23,323 nucleotides of DNA from an uncultured Collinsella sp. Lineage in GTDB: Bacteria > Actinomycetota > Coriobacteriia > Coriobacteriales > Coriobacteriaceae. The stretch spans positions 1 to 23,323 of the forward strand of contig URVD01000003.1 in the NCBI GenBank assembly GCA_900551195.1, written 5' to 3'. A program made the translations under genes and the position numbers. This document shows, in pieces, positions 6,188 to 13,669 of the stretch (position 1 is its first letter; each line of letters begins with the position of its first letter). The notes below the pieces were generated by a model. That model did not search any database and was not told the origin of the DNA. It saw only the letters and a list, made by a program, of their open reading frames with translations.

Positions 6188-8905
6188 ATGGAAACTGTCA
6201 GCAATTACACCGAAACGCTCGAAAAGACCGTCCGCGACCTTCTCGAACGGCAGGAGGATCTGATCAGGACTGCCTTTACCGACCAGCTTACCGGGCTTGG
6301 CAACCGTGGCGGCTTTGCCCGTTCCCTCGAGGAGCTCTGGGAGCAGGACGCCCCCGTTACCATGGCGTTCATCGATATCGACAATCTCAAGCACTGCAAC
6401 GACGTCTTTGGGCATGACGAGGGCAACCGCTATATCTTGCAGGTAAGTCTCTATCTTAAGCTGTATATGAAGGTGGGCGAAGCGGCGTTTCGCATAGGCG
6501 GCGACGAGTTTGCCATCCTATCTACGATTGCAACCGAGGACGACCTCGCCGAACGTCTGAAACACTGCCGAACGGTTCTGCTCAAAAACAACGATTCCGA
6601 GATGCCCCACTCGTTTAGCTACGGAGTGTCACATGCCGACCCCGCCCTGGGCGAAGCCCCCAATCGCTTGACGAACGATGCCGATCATCGCATGTACGAC
6701 TACAAGCTACGTCATGCCATGCACCTCGATCGACGCAATATCACGCAAGTCCACGCCGACGACTTCGAAATAAGCGATCGTATTTTTGACGCCTTTTCGA
6801 TGCTCAACGAGGGCCGTTATTTCTTTATCGAGAACTTGGACAAACATCGCACCCTTTGGTCACAAGGTGCCTTGCGCGATCTTGGCCTTCCCTCGGAGCA
6901 CATAGACAACTGTCGCGATTACTGGAAAACGCGCGTCCATCCCGACGACCTTGAGGCCTGCATCAACGACATCGACCAAGTCTACAACGGCACCAAGCAC
7001 CGTCGCGTCATGCAGTATCGTGTGCGCAACGCCGTCGGCGACTACGTCCTTTGCCGTGCTCGCGGGTTTCGTATCGACGGCGACGGAAATGTCCCCTCGC
7101 TCTATGTCGGCGAGCTCGTCAACCACTCACTTGCCGAAACCGTCGACGCTGCCACAGGCCTTGGAACGCAGCGTATGTTGCTCAACGCTATCGATGCCTG
7201 CCGTCGCGACCGTTGCAAGACGGGGCTTATAGCAGTGCGCGTTCGCGGCACGGCAAAGCTCAACGAGCTCTACGGGGCCGAGGCTGTCGACAACATGCTT
7301 GCCGAATACGCAGGCCGCATGCTGTCGATCACCCGCGGCAGGAGCCGGGTCTACCGTTCACGAAGCGTCCAGTTCGTCGTGCTCAGCAACGAACTAGACC
7401 ACGAGGCATTCGAGCAACTGACCCGCCACCTTAAAGAAGCCGTTTTCGCTCCTGTTCGAATCGCAGGCGACACCATTACTCCCGTCTGCCTTGTCGTCCC
7501 GGCCTTTTACGAGCACTTAACCCATCAAGCGACCGCCGTTTTAGGCGAACTCGACCGTCGCCTTCGCACGGCCGGCGGGCTTGTTCCCAACGACAGCCTC
7601 CCCATACCCGAGGCGGAGCGCAAAAGCGCCATAGCTGAACGTATCGACTCGCTCACGGGCCTCTATCGACCCAGCGAGTTTATGCGGCGCGCCAACGCAT
7701 TTCTCGAGGCAAGGCGCAACGGCACCTGGTGCATCGCCACAGTCGACATGGGCCACATGCGCCTGTTTAATGAATGGCACGGCCAGGCCGAGGGCGACCG
7801 CGTACTCGCCGATGTGGGCACGGTCCTCAAGGACATCGAGAATGCCGATATGGGCGTCGCAGGGTACTGGGGCCAAGATGACTTTTGTGTACTCATCCCC
7901 TTTAAGCACATCACCGTCCATCAAATCTACAACCGCGTTCGCGAGGCCGTAGCCAGACATGATGACGGCGTAGGTTTTTGGCCGTCCATGGGCGTTTACC
8001 CCATCGACTCCAATGAGGAAATCACCATCGATGCGCAGGCAAAGGCCATGTTTACCAATCGACGCGCAAAAAACGACTTTAAGGAGCGCATTGCTATTTT
8101 CCGCCCCGCGGAGTACGAGCGCGAAGTCGCGTTCCACCGCACGCTGACCGAATTCCAGTACGCGCTGTCAAATGGTCGCATCACGTACTATCTTCAGCCC
8201 CAGGTCGATATGGAAACCGGCGAGATTATTGGCGCCGAAGCACTCACCCGCTGGATTGACAAGGACGGCTCTCTCATTTCGCCCACAACGTTTATCCCCG
8301 CACTCGAGGAAAGCGGCTTTGTAGTGACGCTCGACAAGTACATTTGGCAGGGTGTCGCCATATGGCTTCGCGAGCGTCTCGATCGCCGTCTTCGCGTGGT
8401 TCCGGTCTCGCTTAATGTGTCGCGCGTGGATATCCTTGCCTGCGACGTTGCCGAACATATGGGGGCGCTCGCCGCCCAATACAACCTACCGCCCGAGCTC
8501 ATGCGTATCGAGATCACCGAGACGGCTTATACGGGAGAATCCGAGGCCGTGGATAAGCTGACCGCAGATCTGCACACCCGCGGCTTCTCGACCTATATGG
8601 ACGATTTTGGCACCGGCCAGTCCACGCTCGCGATGCTCAAGAACGTCAACGTCGACGTCATCAAGCTCGACCGCACCTTTGTGCCCACCGACCGCGATCA
8701 AGGCCGCAGCACGCAAATCATTTCATCGATGCTCGAAATGGCGCAGTCGCTCCATCTGCCCGTCGTGGTCGAAGGCGTCGAGACAAATGAGCAGGCAAAC
8801 ATGCTACGACAAATGGGCGCCCGCTACGCTCAGGGCTTCCTCTACTACCGCCCCATGCCTGCGAAGGATTTTGAGGCATTGCTCGATGGTGGCAATAACA
8901 ACTGA
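6188..8905 (+). CDS. Multi-domain cyclic-di-GMP protein: GGDEF-PAS-GGDEF*-GGDEF*-EAL
   Basis: 905 residues with no signal peptide or membrane segment. Order: short helix (1-28); GGDEF domain (about 29-175) with DQLTGLGNRGGF and intact RIGGDEF at 102-108, lacking an RxxD inhibitory site (KVGE there); PAS_3-like domain (about 215-315) with HPDD at 251; a degenerate GGDEF (about 317-460, DAATGLGTQ start, no GGDEF core); a second degenerate GGDEF (about 485-635, DSLTGLYRPSEF start, GQDDF at 562-566); and an EAL domain (about 650-900) with EAL at 684-686, ITET, DDFGTG at 805-810, KLD at 826-828 and EGVE at 862-865. It should both make and degrade cyclic-di-GMP, or switch between them through PAS input. 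An in-frame TAG two codons upstream fixes the ATG; the ribosome binding site is weak (AGAAAG). Confidence 0.93.
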   Translation: METVSNYTETLEKTVRDLLERQEDLIRTAFTDQLTGLGNRGGFARSLEELWEQDAPVTMAFIDIDNLKHCNDVFGHDEGNRYILQVSLYLKLYMKVGEAAFRIGGDEFAILSTIATEDDLAERLKHCRTVLLKNNDSEMPHSFSYGVSHADPALGEAPNRLTNDADHRMYDYKLRHAMHLDRRNITQVHADDFEISDRIFDAFSMLNEGRYFFIENLDKHRTLWSQGALRDLGLPSEHIDNCRDYWKTRVHPDDLEACINDIDQVYNGTKHRRVMQYRVRNAVGDYVLCRARGFRIDGDGNVPSLYVGELVNHSLAETVDAATGLGTQRMLLNAIDACRRDRCKTGLIAVRVRGTAKLNELYGAEAVDNMLAEYAGRMLSITRGRSRVYRSRSVQFVVLSNELDHEAFEQLTRHLKEAVFAPVRIAGDTITPVCLVVPAFYEHLTHQATAVLGELDRRLRTAGGLVPNDSLPIPEAERKSAIAERIDSLTGLYRPSEFMRRANAFLEARRNGTWCIATVDMGHMRLFNEWHGQAEGDRVLADVGTVLKDIENADMGVAGYWGQDDFCVLIPFKHITVHQIYNRVREAVARHDDGVGFWPSMGVYPIDSNEEITIDAQAKAMFTNRRAKNDFKERIAIFRPAEYEREVAFHRTLTEFQYALSNGRITYYLQPQVDMETGEIIGAEALTRWIDKDGSLISPTTFIPALEESGFVVTLDKYIWQGVAIWLRERLDRRLRVVPVSLNVSRVDILACDVAEHMGALAAQYNLPPELMRIEITETAYTGESEAVDKLTADLHTRGFSTYMDDFGTGQSTLAMLKNVNVDVIKLDRTFVPTDRDQGRSTQIISSMLEMAQSLHLPVVVEGVETNEQANMLRQMGARYAQGFLYYRPMPAKDFEALLDGGNNN

Positions 8906-8963
8906 TACGCTCGCGCGCAAAACGCCACCGTCGAAGGGGGCATTTGTCTCCATTAGCTAACTT

Positions 8964-8994
8964 ATATCCCCAATTCAAACCGAATTGGGGATAT
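8964..8994. repeat. Perfect 13-bp inverted repeat between the two cyclic-di-GMP genes
   Basis: ATATCCCCAATTC (8964-8976), loop AAACC, GAATTGGGGATAT (8982-8994). No T-tract follows on the plus strand. It ends 38 bases before the second gene's ATG. It could be a weak terminator, an mRNA processing hairpin that separates expression of the two genes, or an operator. Confidence 0.6.
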
Positions 8995-9032
8995 GATACA
9001 AACCGTTGTTCCGCCCAAGGAGGTTATCCATC

Positions 9033-10562
9033 ATGAACGAGTCATATCGCCTGGGCGAGCAATCGATTATTGCCTATCTTCAGCGACTTGCGAACGGCGT
9101 CTCGACCGCCGAACTCGATGTTGCCGCGCTGCCTGCTGAGCTACGCGCCGTTGGTGAGCAACTGCAAAAGACGCATGCCATCCTGCAACAAGAGCGCCAG
9201 CTGCTTGAGCGCAACGCCTATATCGATCCGCTCACCAACTTGGGCAACCGCAACGGATTCGACCGTCACGTCGAGCAACTCTGGCGCAAAGGCGACCCCT
9301 TCACCTGCGCCTATATTGACATCGACCATCTCAAGCATTGCAACGATAGGTTTGGCCACGCCGAAGGCAATCGCTATATTCTGAGCATCTGCCGCACGCT
9401 CTCCGAAACCATGGAGCACGATGAGATGCTGTTCCGTATCGGTGGAGACGAGTTTGTGCTCATCTCGCCCTCCGCAAACGAGATTGAACTCGAGCAGCGC
9501 TTGGAGCAGGTACGTACCAGGCTGATCGAGGCGAGCTCAGGTGGCAAGGCGCCCATGATCGGCAGCTTTAGCTTTGGCTGCTCGCGCGTCGATCCACTTG
9601 CTGGCGACACGCGTCGCCAGATGACGATGGATGCCGATCGCAAGATGTATCGCTATAAGCTTATGCATCGTGTGCAGCAACCGAAAGACGATGACGCGCC
9701 GCAACGCCCAATCGTCGATCAGCTTCCCTGCAACGACCGGGTGTTCCAAGCGATCTCCATGAGCTCCGAGACGCGCTATCCGTTTATCCTCAATCTCGAT
9801 ACGGGAGAATCGCAATGGTCGGTTAACGCCGTGCGCGATTTTGACCTGCCCTCCCAGCACCCTTTTAACTCACTCGACATGTGGCTCGCCCGCGTTCATC
9901 CCGAGGACCGCGACAACGTACGCGCCGAGCTCGATATGGTGGTAAACGGCACGTGGCACTTCCATTACATGCAGTATCGCGTAATGGATGCCACCGGAAA
10001 ATACGTGCTTTGCGACTGCACGGGCTACCGTTTGGACGGCACCGATACCGAGCCCAGCATGTATGTGGGCATTATCATCAACCGAAGCTTGGCAGATACG
10101 ACCGACTCGGTAACGGGCCTGGGCGATGTCCACGCGCTGGTCAACGCTATTGGAGAGATGCGCCGCGTGGCGCGCGAGGCAGGCTTTATTGCCATTAAGG
10201 TCGACGATATCGCCGAAGTCAATGCCCGCTTTGGATTCGATGCAGGCGACCGCGTGCTCGCCGAAAGCGCCGCCTGCCTCATGGACTGTTCGCGCGGCAA
10301 GGGTCGCTTGTTCCGCTCGACGGGACCAATGTTCGTGGCGCTTTTCGATGAGCTCGGCCCCGAGGCAATCGACGAGCTCGCAAACGAAATCGAACGATTC
10401 CTGGGTTCTCCCGTGCTCATCGGCTCGCTTGAATATCAGCCGCCCATTCGTGTGGCGACGCTTCATCTGGACGCTGTCAATCGACAGCCCGTTTCCATTT
10501 TGAACGAGCTCAAAGCGTTGCTCGGTAAAGCCGTGCAGGTGCCAGGTACCAAACTGGATTAG
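9033..10562 (+). CDS. Diguanylate cyclase with PAS and degenerate GGDEF domain
   Basis: 509 residues. An N-terminal helical stretch (1-62, rich in Gln and Leu, likely coiled coil) leads to a GGDEF domain (about 63-210): DPLTNLGNRNGF, then FRIGGDEF with the core at 137-141, and no RxxD inhibitory site. A PAS_3-like domain follows (about 245-350, HPED at 289), then a degenerate GGDEF (about 357-500; DSVTGLGDVHAL start, core replaced by RSTGPMFVAL). The layout matches the first 460 residues of the upstream protein, so the two are paralogues and this one lacks the third GGDEF and the EAL. Predicted role: cytoplasmic cyclic-di-GMP synthesis under PAS control. ATG 9033 is chosen because AAGGAGG (9017-9023) precedes it; an in-frame codon at 9006 lacks a binding site. 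Confidence 0.92.
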   Translation: MNESYRLGEQSIIAYLQRLANGVSTAELDVAALPAELRAVGEQLQKTHAILQQERQLLERNAYIDPLTNLGNRNGFDRHVEQLWRKGDPFTCAYIDIDHLKHCNDRFGHAEGNRYILSICRTLSETMEHDEMLFRIGGDEFVLISPSANEIELEQRLEQVRTRLIEASSGGKAPMIGSFSFGCSRVDPLAGDTRRQMTMDADRKMYRYKLMHRVQQPKDDDAPQRPIVDQLPCNDRVFQAISMSSETRYPFILNLDTGESQWSVNAVRDFDLPSQHPFNSLDMWLARVHPEDRDNVRAELDMVVNGTWHFHYMQYRVMDATGKYVLCDCTGYRLDGTDTEPSMYVGIIINRSLADTTDSVTGLGDVHALVNAIGEMRRVAREAGFIAIKVDDIAEVNARFGFDAGDRVLAESAACLMDCSRGKGRLFRSTGPMFVALFDELGPEAIDELANEIERFLGSPVLIGSLEYQPPIRVATLHLDAVNRQPVSILNELKALLGKAVQVPGTKLD

Positions 10563-10590
10563 CACCGCGCCCGCACCGCCTCCCCCATCG

Positions 10591-10599
10591 TGCGATAAT
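10591..10599 (+). promoter_or_regulatory. Possible extended -10 promoter for the flavoprotein gene
   Basis: TGCGATAAT fits the TG-N-TATAAT extended -10 form with one mismatch. No -35 is visible. Transcription would start near 10606, giving a leader of about 30 bases. Confidence 0.35.
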
Positions 10600-10627
10600 C
10601 CTCTGCAGAAGTCACCAACAGCAGAGG
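10600..10627 (+). promoter_or_regulatory. Inverted repeat overlapping the ribosome binding site
   Basis: CCTCTGC (10600-10606) and GCAGAGG (10621-10627) are exact complements around 14 bases. The right arm covers most of the Shine-Dalgarno GAGGGAG (10624-10630). If the transcript includes the left arm, the hairpin would hide the ribosome binding site; otherwise it could be a DNA operator. Confidence 0.4.
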
Positions 10628-10636
10628 GAGTTTGTG

Positions 10637-11260
10637 ATGAAGGTTCTTTTGGTCAATGGCAGTCCCAAGGCAAACGGCAATACCGCCCGCGCACTCGCCG
10701 AGGTCTCCGAGCAACTCAACGCCGAGGGCATCGATACCGAGGTGTTCCAGCTGGGCGCCAAGCCCATTCGCGACTGCATCGGTTGCGGCCAGTGCGGCAA
10801 GCTTGGCGGTCGCTGCACCTTTGACGACGACGTGGTGAACGAGCTCATCGCTGCCGCCGAGCAGGCAGATGGCTTTGTCTTTGGCTCCCCCGTCTACTAT
10901 GCGCATCCCAGCGGACGCATCCTCTCAGCCCTCGATCGCGCCTTCTATGCAGGCGGGCATGCCTTTGAGCACAAGCCCGGCGCCGCGGTCGCCGTCGCCC
11001 GTCGTGGCGGCACGTCGACCACGTTCGATGTGCTCAACAAGTACTTCACCATTAAGCAAATGCCTGTGGTTGCCTCCACCTACTGGAACAACGTGTTTGG
11101 CCGCGTGCCCGGCGACGCCGATGGGGATGCCGAGGGCCTTGCCACCATGCGAAACATCGGCAAAAACATGGCCTGGCTCCTGCGCTGTATCGAGGCAGGA
11201 CAGGCCGCCGGTATCAACGCACCCGAAGCCGATCGCGCAACGACCAACTTCATCAGGTAG
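10637..11260 (+). CDS. Flavodoxin-fold NAD(P)H oxidoreductase with iron-sulfur-type Cys motif
   Basis: 207 residues. The N-terminus KVLLVNGSPKANGNT is the FMN phosphate-binding loop of NADPH-dependent FMN reductases, and FGSPVYYAHPSGRI is the second FMN contact. Between them DCIGCGQCGKLGGRC gives Cys 47, 50, 53 and 60, spaced CX2CX2CX6C, which fits the compact cluster motif of iron-sulfur flavoproteins. The protein probably moves electrons in the cytoplasm; the substrate is unknown. ATG 10637 is preferred over an adjacent GTG at 10634; GAGGGAG lies six bases upstream. The ArsC-like gene begins 11 bases after its stop, so the two are likely co-transcribed. Confidence 0.87.
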   Translation: MKVLLVNGSPKANGNTARALAEVSEQLNAEGIDTEVFQLGAKPIRDCIGCGQCGKLGGRCTFDDDVVNELIAAAEQADGFVFGSPVYYAHPSGRILSALDRAFYAGGHAFEHKPGAAVAVARRGGTSTTFDVLNKYFTIKQMPVVASTYWNNVFGRVPGDADGDAEGLATMRNIGKNMAWLLRCIEAGQAAGINAPEADRATTNFIR

Positions 11261-11271
11261 AACGGCGGAAT

Positions 11272-11613
11272 ATGAATATCCAGATTTTTGGCACCAAAAA
11301 GTCCTTCGATACCAAGAAGGCTCAGCGCTATTTTAAGGAGCGCCGCATTAAGGTGCAGTTTATCGACCTTAAGGAAAAGGAGATGAGCAAGGGCGAGCTC
11401 GCGAGCGTGATGCAGGCAGTTGGCGGCATCGACAAGCTGCTCAACCCCAAAGCCAAGGACGAGGAGACGCTCGCGCTCATTCAGCACCTCACCCCTAGTC
11501 AGCGCTTCGACAAGCTGCTCGAGAACCAGCAGGTCTTGGCCGAGCCCATCGTGCGCAACGGCAAAAAGGCCACCATCGGTTATTGCCCCGATGTTTGGGG
11601 AGCCTGGGAGTAG
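11272..11613 (+). CDS. ArsC/Spx-fold protein lacking the catalytic cysteine
   Basis: 113 residues, the usual length for the ArsC/Spx/YffB thioredoxin-like family. The N-terminal beta strand and loop FGTKKSFDTKKAQRYF matches the family pattern G-x-x-x-C-x-x-C-(K/R)-K-A, but both cysteine positions are replaced (Ser11, codon TCC, and Thr14). The later part, LAEPIVRNGKKATIGYCPDVW, matches the conserved cis-Pro/Arg region. Without the reactive cysteine it should not be an arsenate or disulfide reductase; a Spx-like binding role is possible but unproven. GGCGGA precedes the ATG. It sits 11 bases behind the flavoprotein gene. Confidence 0.8.
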   Translation: MNIQIFGTKKSFDTKKAQRYFKERRIKVQFIDLKEKEMSKGELASVMQAVGGIDKLLNPKAKDEETLALIQHLTPSQRFDKLLENQQVLAEPIVRNGKKATIGYCPDVWGAWE

Positions 11614-11614
11614 C

Positions 11615-11644
11615 TTGTGTTATTTGCCGGCGCGTGGGTATAAG
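11615..11644 (+). promoter_or_regulatory. Possible promoter for the COG0523 gene
   Basis: TTGTGT (11615-11620), an 18-base spacer, TATAAG (11639-11644), 55 bases before the ATG at 11700. Spacing and hexamers are acceptable. I see no convincing Zur-type operator. Confidence 0.3.
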
Positions 11645-11699
11645 AGCAGGCGTTTGGCATAAGATTCAACTGTAAGCCATGTCTAACAAAGGAGGGCAC

Positions 11700-12830
11700 A
11701 TGCCCAACAAACCCGTGAAGATCATCATGCTTACCGGATACCTCGGTGCCGGCAAGACCACGCTGCTCAACCACATCCTCGCTAACGACGGCGGCATCCG
11801 CGCCGCCGTGATCGTCAACGATATCGGCGAGATCAATGTCGATGCCAGCCTTATCGCCGACGGCGGCCTGTCCGAGACCGACGACCTCATCCCGCTCACC
11901 AACGGCTGCATCTGCTGCACGCTTTCGGACGACCTTGCCAACCAGCTGCAGGGCATCGCCGATTCGGGCAACTTCGATTACATCATCATCGAGGCATCGG
12001 GTATTTGCGAGCCTATCCCCATCGCCTACACCATCTCGAGCTTCTGCGACGAGGCCAAGGTGGGCGGCGAGCCCAAGCTCGCGCTCGACAACATCGTGGC
12101 CGTGGTCGACTGCGCCCGCATGTACGACGAGTTCAACGGCGGTCGCGACCTGCTGGCTGAGGATATCGACGAGGACGACATCGAAAGCCTGCTCATCCAG
12201 CAAATCGAGTTCTGCTCCACGCTGATCCTTAACAAGACCGATACCGTAACGCCCGAGCAGATCGCCGAGCTCAAGGCCATCGTGCGCAGCCTGCAGAAGG
12301 ACGCCGTGATCGTCGAGGCCCAAAACGGCGAGGTCCCCATGGAGGAGCTGCTCGATACCGACCGCTTCGACTTTATGCGCGCCTACAACTCCGCCGCCTG
12401 GATCGAGGCCATGGAGCATCCCGAGGAGCACGACGACCCTGAGGTGCTCGAGTACGACATCGAGACCTTTGTGTACTCGCGCCGCAAGCCGTTTGACCTG
12501 CAGAAGTTCACCGATTTTGTTGAGCAGGAGTGGCCCGACGAGGTCATCCGCGTCAAGGGTCCGCTGTGGCAGACCGGCGATCCGGACATGTGCTACATGT
12601 TCGAGCAGGCCGGCCACCAGATGCGCCTGATGGAGAACGGTCTGTTCGTTGACTCTGCGCCCGAGGGCGAGAAGCAGAAGATTATCGACGAGAACCCCGA
12701 GATCATGCAGATTTGGGACGACGAGACGGGCGACCGCATGACAAGCCTGTGCATCATCGGCCGTCACATGGACAAGGATGCGCTCATCGCCTCCCTCGAT
12801 GCCTGCCTGACCGACTGGCACCGCGCCTAG
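11700..12830 (+). CDS. COG0523 (CobW/YjiA-like) metallochaperone GTPase
   Basis: 376 residues. Walker A is GYLGAGKT (13-20), the family-defining metal site GCICC is at 69-73, the switch/Walker B region is FDYIIIEASGICEP (about 92-105) and the base-specificity motif is NKTD (178-181). The C-terminal CobW_C domain (about 250-375) follows an acidic, His-containing linker (EHPEEHDDPE). Members use GTP to deliver zinc or another metal to client enzymes in the cytoplasm. AAGGAGGGCAC places the start at ATG 11700; an in-frame ATG at 11679 precedes the binding site. The gene stands alone and is followed by a strong terminator. The metal and client are not shown by the context. Confidence 0.92.
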   Translation: MPNKPVKIIMLTGYLGAGKTTLLNHILANDGGIRAAVIVNDIGEINVDASLIADGGLSETDDLIPLTNGCICCTLSDDLANQLQGIADSGNFDYIIIEASGICEPIPIAYTISSFCDEAKVGGEPKLALDNIVAVVDCARMYDEFNGGRDLLAEDIDEDDIESLLIQQIEFCSTLILNKTDTVTPEQIAELKAIVRSLQKDAVIVEAQNGEVPMEELLDTDRFDFMRAYNSAAWIEAMEHPEEHDDPEVLEYDIETFVYSRRKPFDLQKFTDFVEQEWPDEVIRVKGPLWQTGDPDMCYMFEQAGHQMRLMENGLFVDSAPEGEKQKIIDENPEIMQIWDDETGDRMTSLCIIGRHMDKDALIASLDACLTDWHRA

Positions 12831-12870
12831 GTTTATCCAAGCGGGCATTTTTCCGCCTACGTAACCGCCA

Positions 12871-12904
12871 AACCACCACGAAGGTGCCCTTCGTGGTGGT
12901 TTTT
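12871..12904 (+). terminator. Intrinsic terminator after the COG0523 gene
   Basis: AACCACCACGAAGG (12871-12884) pairs perfectly with CCTTCGTGGTGGTT (12888-12901) around a three-base loop, and runs into TTTTT. It also separates the unit from trmL, 22 bases downstream. Confidence 0.92.
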
Positions 12905-12925
12905 CGTTCTGAGCCAAGGAGATTC

Positions 12926-13525
12926 ATGTTCAATATCGTGCTGTATGCGCCCGAGATTCCGGCCAATACGGGCAATATCGGCCGTACCTGCGTGGTCACC
13001 GGTGCCCATCTGCATCTGGTGGAGCCGCTGGGGTTTTCCCTCGATGACAAGACGGTACGTCGCGCCGGTCTGGGCTACTGGCAAAATTTGGACGTGACGA
13101 CCTATGCCGGCTGGGAGGATTTCCTTGCGCGCAACGGCCTCTCCCCCGCCGATGGCCATCTGCATCTGCTGACCAAAAAGGCACGCCGCACCTATGCGCA
13201 AAGCACCTACCGCGACGGTGACTATTTGGTCTTTGGCAGCGAGAGCTCGGGCATTCCCGAGCCACTGCTTGCCGCGGCGCCCGAGCGCTGCGAGCGCATC
13301 CCGATGCTGCGCGATTGTGACTCACTCGATAACGCCGAGGCCTGGGAAGCTCACGAGGAATCGCTCGGACATACCGAGGACAGCCACGAGACCATCCTTC
13401 AGCAGGATATCTGCGGCAACTTCGTCAACCCGGACGACTACCGCATCAGCGCACTCAACCTCTCCAACAGCGCCGCCATCGTCCTCTACGAAGCCCTACG
13501 CCAAACAGGCTTTCCGGGAATGTGA
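12926..13525 (+). CDS. trmL: tRNA (cytidine/uridine-34-2'-O)-methyltransferase TrmL, with insertion
   Basis: 199 residues, against about 155-160 for typical TrmL. SPOUT-class knotted methyltransferase that 2'-O-methylates the wobble base of certain leucine tRNAs. Motifs: MFNIVLYAPEIPANTGNIGR (1-20), HLVEPLGF, VRRAGLGYW, LVFGSESSGIPE (101-112) and the knot LNLSNSAAIVLYEALRQ (177-193). Between ERIPM (127) and the knot there is an acidic stretch of about 45 residues (about 128-175) absent in usual TrmL. Start chosen at ATG 12926 with AAGGAG (12916-12921). The stop codon TGA lies inside a perfect palindrome that begins at 13519. Confidence 0.9.
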   Translation: MFNIVLYAPEIPANTGNIGRTCVVTGAHLHLVEPLGFSLDDKTVRRAGLGYWQNLDVTTYAGWEDFLARNGLSPADGHLHLLTKKARRTYAQSTYRDGDYLVFGSESSGIPEPLLAAAPERCERIPMLRDCDSLDNAEAWEAHEESLGHTEDSHETILQQDICGNFVNPDDYRISALNLSNSAAIVLYEALRQTGFPGM

Positions 13526-13551
13526 CAAAGGGACTGACCCTTTGTCACATT
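13519..13551. repeat. Gene-end palindrome, copy 1
   Basis: AATGTGACAAAGGG (13519-13532), loop ACTGA, CCCTTTGTCACATT (13538-13551): a perfect 14-bp inverted repeat. It contains the trmL stop codon (reading ATG TGA). Related to the copies at 14777-14806 and 18506-18530. Likely acts as a transcription terminator or mRNA 3'-end hairpin. Confidence 0.85.
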
Positions 13552-13608
13552 CAAGCGCCACGCCGACGGCACACACGCCTAATTGATGCTCTAGATAAAG
13601 AGCCATCA

Positions 13609-13645
13609 CTTTTAATCAGAATTAACTAAAGTAAAATGAAGTTAA
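13609..13645 (+). promoter_or_regulatory. Promoter/operator of ATPase 1
   Basis: In an AT-rich stretch, TTAACT (13622-13627) and AGTTAA (13640-13645) form an exact inverted repeat separated by 12 bases. A likely -10, TAAAAT (13632-13637), sits inside it, with a weak CTTTTA (13609-13614) 17 bases upstream. A repressor bound here would cover the -10. Confidence 0.35.
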
Positions 13646-13669
13646 ACGGCGGTGTGAAAGGAGAGCCTT

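Noticed and set aside
6010..6417. Plus-strand open frame overlapping the start of the first cyclic-di-GMP gene
   Set aside because: Most of it overlaps the GGDEF coding sequence in another frame; no ribosome binding site and no recognisable domain.
11272..11613. Functional arsenate reductase
   Set aside because: Both cysteine positions of the active loop are replaced, and there are no arsenic resistance genes nearby.
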